Assembly: GCF_002777825.1 (NCBI RefSeq)
Contig: NZ_MEIR01000081.1
Span: forward strand, 49,625-113,624
Length of the DNA stretch: 64,000 nucleotides
Source of the DNA: Snodgrassella alvi
GTDB taxonomy: Bacteria > Pseudomonadota > Gammaproteobacteria > Burkholderiales > Neisseriaceae
Reading direction: 5' to 3'
Shown here: positions 58,043 to 64,000 of the stretch, piece after piece
Position numbering within the stretch: the stretch's first letter is position 1
Layout of the letters: each line of letters starts with the position of its first letter
Program-made: the position numbers and the translations under genes
Notes under the pieces: generated by a model
Database searches by the model: none
The model's input: the letters and a program-made list of their open reading frames with translations, nothing else
Told to the model about the DNA's origin: nothing

Positions 58043-59472
58043 CGTTCTCGCATACTTTCATCAACTTTAGTTTGTAGCGGGCTTAACAAATAAGTGATAA
58101 CGCGACGCTTACCGGTTTTAATCTCAGCGGTTACATTCATACCCGCTGTTAAATTAACCTTTTTACCATCTACCATTAGATAATTTCTGTCCATAACAAT
58201 GGTTGCAGCAAAAACCAGTCCCAATTTTTCATCTTCAATCGCGTCAAAGCTGACATGTTTTACTTTACCGGTTAAATAACCATAACGGGTATAAGGGAAA
58301 GATTCAACTTTGATAACAGCATCTTGGCCAGCCTTAATAAAACCGATGTCTTTATTTGGCACCAATGCCTCAATTTCCATCTGATCCTGATCAGGTACGA
58401 TTACCATAATCTGTTGAGCTGCCGTGACCACTCCGCCCACAGTATGGGTAGCAAGCTGTTGTACCGTACCATCAACTGGCGACTTTAAAGTCATTAACTG
58501 CTTGCGCTGCAATGCTTTGTCTGTCGCTTCAGTAAGTTGCTGAATTTGTTCATTTGCCTGTCGCAGCTGATCAAGCGTATCGCGCTTGAGCGTATTAGTT
58601 TGTAACTGACGATTCTGCTCAGCTTCGCGTATACTTTCCTGAATCTGCCGAAGCTGGCTGCGCTGGCTAGCTAAATCATTTTTATTCTGAATATACTTGC
58701 TTTGCTGTTCATAATAAGCGTGTTTGGAAACAAAGTTCTGTGACAGTAAATCTTTGTAATCTGCTGTACGGCTCTGCTCAATAGCCGTGGTTTGTTCAAG
58801 TTTGTTCACCTGCGATTGAGTTCCCTGAAGCTGTGCTTGATGTTCGCGCAATACTGTCTGTAACTGGGCATCCTGAGTAAACCATGTTTGAAACTGATGT
58901 AATGCCAGCGATTGTGCTTCTATAATCTGCTCGGGATTAAGATGCCATTGCGCGGCCAATTCCCGATCCAGCTGAGGGGGTTGATGTGTGTCCACTGCAC
59001 GGATAACTGCTTCCAGACGCAATTTATTTAAACGTGCAGCCTGTAGGGATTTTTCCGACTGCGCATAGTCACTATCGGAACCGATACCACTTAACTGAAC
59101 CAGTATCTGACCACTCCTTACGTGGTCACCATTTTTGACTGCAATTTTGTCGACTACTGAAGTTTCCAGTGGTTGGATTATCTTACTGCGCCCACCGGGA
59201 GTGGTTTTACCCATGGCAACAGCAACAATATCCAGCTTGCCAATTAATGCCCATAAAAGCGCAATAACAGCAAACAATATAATCAGGCGTGCAGTCCATT
59301 TGGGTGCAGCGGAAAGAGGTGTTTCCGTTAATTCCAGATGTGCCGGTAAAAAAGCGCGCTCATCTTCATCGCGTTTAGGTGGGTCGAGCTGAAAACGGAC
59401 AGACCAAACATTTTTCCACACTGTAATATAGCGGTGCAGGAACTCTTTAAAAGCTTGAAAGCGAATACCCAT
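58039..59472 (-). CDS. HlyD-family membrane fusion protein
   Basis: The 477-residue periplasmic adaptor has a transmembrane segment at about residues 61-79 (TARLIILFAVIALLWALIG), a barrel-lipoyl half (KIAVKNGDHVRSGQILVQLS), a long coiled coil (about 125-315) and the return lipoyl/beta-barrel (LKSPVDGTVQQLATHTVGG). It bridges the ABC transporter to the TolC-type channel. Confidence 0.93.
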   Translation of the reverse strand: MGIRFQAFKEFLHRYITVWKNVWSVRFQLDPPKRDEDERAFLPAHLELTETPLSAAPKWTARLIILFAVIALLWALIGKLDIVAVAMGKTTPGGRSKIIQPLETSVVDKIAVKNGDHVRSGQILVQLSGIGSDSDYAQSEKSLQAARLNKLRLEAVIRAVDTHQPPQLDRELAAQWHLNPEQIIEAQSLALHQFQTWFTQDAQLQTVLREHQAQLQGTQSQVNKLEQTTAIEQSRTADYKDLLSQNFVSKHAYYEQQSKYIQNKNDLASQRSQLRQIQESIREAEQNRQLQTNTLKRDTLDQLRQANEQIQQLTEATDKALQRKQLMTLKSPVDGTVQQLATHTVGGVVTAAQQIMVIVPDQDQMEIEALVPNKDIGFIKAGQDAVIKVESFPYTRYGYLTGKVKHVSFDAIEDEKLGLVFAATIVMDRNYLMVDGKKVNLTAGMNVTAEIKTGKRRVITYLLSPLQTKVDESMRER

Positions 59473-59499
59473 AATCTATTTTCTTATTCTGGTTTCAAT

Positions 59500-61653
59500 T
59501 TAGCTATTCTGGAGCTGATATAAGTAGCGATAGTAACCATCCGGTTTAGCGAGCAACTCCTGATGAGTGCCTTCTTCCACTATGCAGCCTTTATCCATAG
59601 CAATAATGCGATTGGCCATACGAACAGTAGATAGGCGGTGTGCAATAATCAAAACAGTGCGACCTTTGCAAATGGCCTGCATATTTTGCATAATGGCTCG
59701 TTCGGATTCATAATCCAGTGCACTCGTTGCTTCATCCAAAATTAGAATCCGCGGATTTCCTACCAAAGCCCGAGCAATGGCGACACGCTGCCTCTGCCCA
59801 CCAGACAGCCCTGCACCCTGCTCACCAACTATAGTGTCATAGCCTTCTGGCAGTTCCATAATAAAATCATGGGCACCAGCCATTTTGGCGGCATACATTA
59901 TTTTTTCCAGAGGCATCCCCGGGTCGGCAAGAGCTATATTGGCGCGGATACTCTGATTAAGCAGTACATTTTCCTGAAGTACTACACCCACCTGACGGCG
60001 CAACCATGCTGGATCAGCCAGTGCCAGATCATTACCATCTACCAATACCCGTCCACGCTCTGGCGTGTATAAGCGCTGTACTAGCTTGGTTAAAGTAGAT
60101 TTGCCAGAACCGGAACGTCCGACAATACCCAGAATTTCACCTGGCTTAATCTGCAAATTTAAGTCACGCAGAATTTCTGCACCATCTGGACGATATCGGA
60201 AAGAGATTTTTTCAAATTCAATCTGGCCTTTAATATTCGGCAATGCCACGCGCGAAGTAGGATTTTCTGTCGGGGTATTTAAAATATCGCCAAGGCGGGA
60301 AACAGAAATGCCCACCTGCTGGAAATCCTGCCACAGCTGTGCCAAGCGGATAACAGGTGCCGCAACTTGGCCTGCAAGCATATTAAATGCGATTAACTGT
60401 CCCACTGTCAGCTCACCTTTAATCACCAGATGAGCACCCAGCCATAAAGTAACAACTGTCACCAGTTTCTGAATTAGCTGCACACCTTGTTGACCAATAG
60501 TAGCCAGACGGGCAACGCGGAAACCGGAGCTAACATAAGCAGCCAATTGCTGATCCCAGCGTCTGGTCATTTGAGGCTCAACCGCCATAGCCTTAATCGT
60601 ACCGATTGCCGTTACCGATTCAACCAGAAATGACTGATTATCAGCATTTCTGGCAAATTTATCATTCAGCCGCGAGCGTAAAATAGGGCTGATGGTCGCA
60701 GACCAGATGGCATAACAAGGCAGAGAAATAATAACTACTAACGTAAGCCAACCGCTGTAAAACCACATCACCAGCAGAAAGATAAAAGAAAAACAGAGAT
60801 CCAGTACCGAAGTCAATGCCTGTCCGGTGAGAAAGTTACGGATTTGTTCCAGCTCACGTACCCGGGCAACCGTATCGCCCACTCGCCGGTGCTCGAAATA
60901 AGCCAGAGGCAGGCTTAACAGATGACGAAATAATCGTGCACCCAGTTCGACATCAATGCGTGAAGTGGTATGGGCAAAAACATAAGTGCGTAATCCACCT
61001 AAAACCACATCAAAGACAATAATCACCAGTAAGGCAATAGTAATCACATCAAGAGTTGAAAAGCCGCGATGTACCAGAACTTTGTCCATTACCACCTGAA
61101 AAAACATAGGTGTAACAAGCGCAAATAACTGAATAAAGACAGATACGACCAATACTTCCAGAAAAATACGTCGGTATTTAATTACCGCCGGAATAAACCA
61201 GGTAAAGTCGAATTTAGCCAGTTGCCCCAGAATCGATGCTCTTGAAGCAACCAGAATAAGCTGTCCAGAATAGCGTTGCGCAAACTCTTCTTTAGTTAGA
61301 ATAACTGGCTTGCCCGCTTCAATATCCTGAATCAGGTAACGATCATCATCTATTCTGGCTAAAATAAAATGCTGGCCATCTTCACGCCATACCAGTGCAG
61401 GTAAGGCTAGCAGAGGCAAACGCTTGATATCGTGCTTGACTAGTTTGGCTTTCAAGCCCAGATCTTTGGCTGCAAGCAGCCATTGTTCAATTTTTAAATC
61501 ATTCTGTTCCGCGTACCTATGCATAATATCTGCAGGATTGACGGCCATGCCATGAAAATGGGCTAAAAGAACCAGAGCGGAAACTGCAATACTAGGTTTC
61601 TCAATTTTAGCAGGTATAGAAGATTCTGGTGGTAATGACATAGATTTCAACAT
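59500..61653 (-). CDS. Type I secretion ABC transporter, HlyB-like
   Basis: The 717-residue ABC exporter has an N-terminal C39-like domain without the catalytic cysteine ([13 protein letters not shown]), the mark of RTX exporters that bind but do not cut the substrate. A six-helix membrane domain follows, then the nucleotide-binding domain with Walker [10 protein letters not shown], signature LSGGQRQR and Walker [16 protein letters not shown] 61653 is preferred over a GTG at 61656. Confidence 0.95.
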   Translation of the reverse strand: MLKSMSLPPESSIPAKIEKPSIAVSALVLLAHFHGMAVNPADIMHRYAEQNDLKIEQWLLAAKDLGLKAKLVKHDIKRLPLLALPALVWREDGQHFILARIDDDRYLIQDIEAGKPVILTKEEFAQRYSGQLILVASRASILGQLAKFDFTWFIPAVIKYRRIFLEVLVVSVFIQLFALVTPMFFQVVMDKVLVHRGFSTLDVITIALLVIIVFDVVLGGLRTYVFAHTTSRIDVELGARLFRHLLSLPLAYFEHRRVGDTVARVRELEQIRNFLTGQALTSVLDLCFSFIFLLVMWFYSGWLTLVVIISLPCYAIWSATISPILRSRLNDKFARNADNQSFLVESVTAIGTIKAMAVEPQMTRRWDQQLAAYVSSGFRVARLATIGQQGVQLIQKLVTVVTLWLGAHLVIKGELTVGQLIAFNMLAGQVAAPVIRLAQLWQDFQQVGISVSRLGDILNTPTENPTSRVALPNIKGQIEFEKISFRYRPDGAEILRDLNLQIKPGEILGIVGRSGSGKSTLTKLVQRLYTPERGRVLVDGNDLALADPAWLRRQVGVVLQENVLLNQSIRANIALADPGMPLEKIMYAAKMAGAHDFIMELPEGYDTIVGEQGAGLSGGQRQRVAIARALVGNPRILILDEATSALDYESERAIMQNMQAICKGRTVLIIAHRLSTVRMANRIIAMDKGCIVEEGTHQELLAKPDGYYRYLYQLQNS

Positions 61654-61656
61654 CAC

Positions 61657-62138
61657 TGTTTAAATACCTACATATAAATTAACATAAATATAGAAAAAAA
61701 TACAGTATAAAATAATATTTAAATTATATTATTAGTATTTTAAATTTTCCAAATAAAGAATAATAGAAGTTTTTGAAGTTAGGAATTTGTTTAAATCCTC
61801 GTAATATGTTAAATTATTTTATATAACTGTTTTTGCGAGAGATGTAAATAAAATATTAATATAATTATTCATTTTAAGTATAGTCTTAAAAATATATTTT
61901 TAAGCTTAAATAAGATATATAATTAATAGTTTTCAATTTTAAGATTATGTTTATTAAATGCATTTCTGAATTTAGTAAATTTAAAGTTAGTGAATATTTA
62001 AAAAATATTAATATAAGTTAAACTGGAGGTAAAATCAAAAGATTTATTTAACGTATAGTTTTTAATGTATAAATATCAAATTATAGTAGTAAATTAAAAC
62101 AATTATTTTGATTTAATATTTAACAAAGAGGTGATACC
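61657..62138. other. AT-rich divergent intergenic region
   Basis: About 480 bases, almost pure A/T in places, between the exporter and the RTX gene. It must hold both promoters; several TATAAT-like and TTAAAT-like runs make single assignments unsafe. AAAGAGGTG at 62125-62133 is the RTX ribosome binding site. Confidence 0.5.
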
Positions 62139-64000
62139 TTGAATACTTTTAAAGAAATAGATATCTATGAAGAAATTTTATCAGCTGAGCAAAATAATAA
62201 TATTAATCTGGTAGAGGGTAGTATGAACAATGATAATTTGACTGGTACTAATCAGGATGACATTTTAATTGGTAAAGAAGGAGATGACAGACTTTACGGC
62301 GGAGAAGGAAATGATACCTATGTATTTGCCAAAGGTCATGGTCAGGATTTTATTTATGATGTTGACGGCAATGCAGATACGATTCAGTTTCTGGATGTGA
62401 ATTTTGATGAAGTTAAGTTCCGTAAGAATGGTAATAGTTTAATTATTTATGGCTATAACGAAGGAGATTCAATTGAAATAAGAGACTTTTTTAATTGGAC
62501 TGATAAAAATGCCATAGAAAACTTTGTATTTAAGGATAAGACAGTCACCCTGGAGCAACTGCGCACAGAAGGTATGGAGCTATACGGTACCGCAGGAAAT
62601 GACAGTATTAATATTTCAGTCGGTAAGGCCATTATGCATGGAGGAGATGGCAATGATACTCTTACCGCAAGCACTAGCAGTAATGCAAATGATGTACTGG
62701 ATAGCGGTGCTGGTAATGATACGTTATGGGGTTATGGTGGAGATGACATATTAATTGGTGGCACAGGAGATGACAGACTTTACGGCGGAGAAGGAAATGA
62801 TACCTATGTATTTGCCAAAGGTCATGGTCAGGATTTTATTTATGATGTTGACGGCAATGCAGATACGATTCAGTTTCTGGATGTGAATTTTGATGAAGTT
62901 AAGTTCCGTAAGAATGGTAATAGTTTAATTATTTATGGCTATAACGAAGGAGATTCAATTGAAATAAGAGACTTTTTTAATTGGACTGATAAAAATGCCA
63001 TAGAAAACTTTGTATTTAAGGATAAGACAGTCACCCTGGAGCAACTGCGCACAGAAGGTATGGAGCTATACGGTACCGCAGGAAATGACAGTATTAATAT
63101 TTCAGTCGGTAAGGCCATTATGCATGGAGGAGATGGCAATGATACTCTTACCGCAAGCACTAGCAGTAATGCAAATGATGTACTGGATAGCGGTGCTGGC
63201 AATGATACGTTGTATGCTTATGGTGGAGATGACATATTGATCGGTGGTACAGGAAATGACAGACTTTACGGTGGAAAAGGAAATGATATCTATGTATTTG
63301 CCAAGGGTCATGGTCAGGATTATGTTTGTGATAGTGATGGTAAATCAGATACGATTCAATTTCTGGATGTGAATTTTGATGAAGTTAAGTTCCGTAAGAA
63401 TGGTAATAGTTTAATTATTTATGGCTATAACGAAGGAGATTCAATTGAAATAAGAGACTTTTTTAATTGGACTGATAAAAATGCCATAGAAAACTTTGTA
63501 TTTAAGGATAAGACAGTCACCCTGGAGCAACTGCGCACAGAAGGTATGGAGCTATACGGTACCGCAGGAAATGACAGTATTAATATTTCAGTCGGTAAGG
63601 CCATTATGCATGGAGGAGATGGCAATGATACTCTTACCGCAAGCACTAGCAGTAATGCAAATGATGTACTGGATAGCGGTGCTGGTAATGATACGTTATG
63701 GGGTTATGGTGGAGATGACATATTAATTGGTGGCACAGGAGATGACAGACTTTACGGCGGAGAAGGAAATGATACCTATGTATTTGCCAAAGGTCATGGT
63801 CAGGATTTTATTTATGATGTTGACGGCAATGCAGATACGATTCAGTTTCTGGATGTGAATTTTGATGAAGTTAAGTTCCGTAAGAATGGTAATAGTTTAA
63901 TTATTTATGGCTATAACGAAGGAGATTCAATTGAAATAAGAGACTTTTTTAATTGGACTGATAAAAATGCCATAGAAAACTTTGTATTTAAGGATAAGAC
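62139..64000 (+). CDS. RTX repeat protein, type I secretion substrate (partial, runs off window)
   Basis: At least 620 residues, open at the right edge. It starts at TTG 62139 (after AGAGGTG) or ATG 62223 (after GAGGG). After about 45 residues it consists of 162-residue repeats, each with RTX calcium nonapeptides (GGEGNDTYV, GGDGNDTLT, GAGNDTLWG) and a haemolysin-type calcium-binding related segment (VKFRKNGNSLIIYGYNEGDS, FFNWTDKNAIENFVFKD). Calcium outside the cell should fold it after export. Probably a large adhesin or surface protein; function inferred. Confidence 0.9.
   Translation, partial: MNTFKEIDIYEEILSAEQNNNINLVEGSMNNDNLTGTNQDDILIGKEGDDRLYGGEGNDTYVFAKGHGQDFIYDVDGNADTIQFLDVNFDEVKFRKNGNSLIIYGYNEGDSIEIRDFFNWTDKNAIENFVFKDKTVTLEQLRTEGMELYGTAGNDSINISVGKAIMHGGDGNDTLTASTSSNANDVLDSGAGNDTLWGYGGDDILIGGTGDDRLYGGEGNDTYVFAKGHGQDFIYDVDGNADTIQFLDVNFDEVKFRKNGNSLIIYGYNEGDSIEIRDFFNWTDKNAIENFVFKDKTVTLEQLRTEGMELYGTAGNDSINISVGKAIMHGGDGNDTLTASTSSNANDVLDSGAGNDTLYAYGGDDILIGGTGNDRLYGGKGNDIYVFAKGHGQDYVCDSDGKSDTIQFLDVNFDEVKFRKNGNSLIIYGYNEGDSIEIRDFFNWTDKNAIENFVFKDKTVTLEQLRTEGMELYGTAGNDSINISVGKAIMHGGDGNDTLTASTSSNANDVLDSGAGNDTLWGYGGDDILIGGTGDDRLYGGEGNDTYVFAKGHGQDFIYDVDGNADTIQFLDVNFDEVKFRKNGNSLIIYGYNEGDSIEIRDFFNWTDKNAIENFVFKDK
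62280..64000 (+). repeat. 486-bp tandem repeats in the RTX gene
   Basis: Units begin at 62280, 62766, 63252 and 63738 (last one cut). Units 1 and 2 differ at only a few bases over 486; unit 3 has a divergent stretch at its start (63252-63360), then becomes identical again. Confidence 0.95.

Noticed and set aside
62453..63726. Open frames on both strands in the RTX repeats, recurring every 486 bases
   Set aside because: They are out-of-frame shadows of the RTX repeat; the same peptides recur with the repeat and none has a ribosome binding site of its own.
62280..64000. CRISPR-like direct repeats
   Set aside because: The repeats are 486 bp, coding and in frame; no short repeat-spacer pattern.

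Overview
The window reads as a chromosome segment of a Neisseriaceae-type betaproteobacterium, possibly Snodgrassella (inferred from gene content and the AT-rich gaps; no species marker was tested), carrying one complete lambda-like/HK97-like prophage.

Layout. 1-560: decayed ilvD. 560-1774: AT-rich gap with an RDD-like fragment. 1775-3811: two adjacent ubiquinone-pathway FAD hydroxylase genes, ubiH and a second UbiF/UbiI/UbiM-type gene. The second is split by the prophage and resumes at 43881-44240. 3798-43895: prophage of about 40.1 kb bounded by a 14-bp direct repeat. 44603-45245: tRNA cluster (Leu, a degenerate Cys, Cys, three Gly). 45353-55918: housekeeping genes (pgsA, msrAB, a GNAT gene, nrdR, a lipoprotein, ribD, a rmlD-like gene, holC, pepA, lptF, lptG). 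56717-61653: a type I secretion system (TolC, HlyD and HlyB families), divergent from a very repetitive RTX gene that runs off the window at 64000.

Prophage. Integrase and a DUF4224 excisionase-type gene sit at the left end. A long leftward early operon (15039 to 4981) carries recombination genes (DUF5710 protein, Sak4-like ATPase, SSB-like protein, Gp157) and many small unknown genes. It starts at a promoter, PL, covered by operators for the CI-like repressor at 15528-16208. The rightward early operon has a Cro-like protein, a replication initiator with an iteron-like region, a DnaC-like loader, small membrane and Cys-rich proteins, NinG, NinB and a Q-position protein. A near-consensus late promoter follows, with tandem terminators behind it. 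Then come Com and a Dam-type methylase, HNH, terminases, protease, capsid, portal, connectors, a secreted 'moron' candidate, tail genes with a GGGAAAC frameshift, tape measure, TipJ, lysis genes and attR.

Most notable observations. (1) Nearly every gene of the leftward operon is preceded by the same module: a terminator-like hairpin, a T-tract, then the Shine-Dalgarno. The stems co-vary, and one gene junction is a chimera whose breakpoint lies in the hairpin, so the modules may act as both transcription valves and shuffling joints. (2) The prophage splits a ubiquinone hydroxylase exactly in frame and supplies a Shine-Dalgarno and ATG for the severed C-terminal half. (3) The Dam-type methylase start is masked by a hairpin directly behind a Com gene, as in phage Mu mom. 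(4) Two phage genes are broken at T6 tracts.
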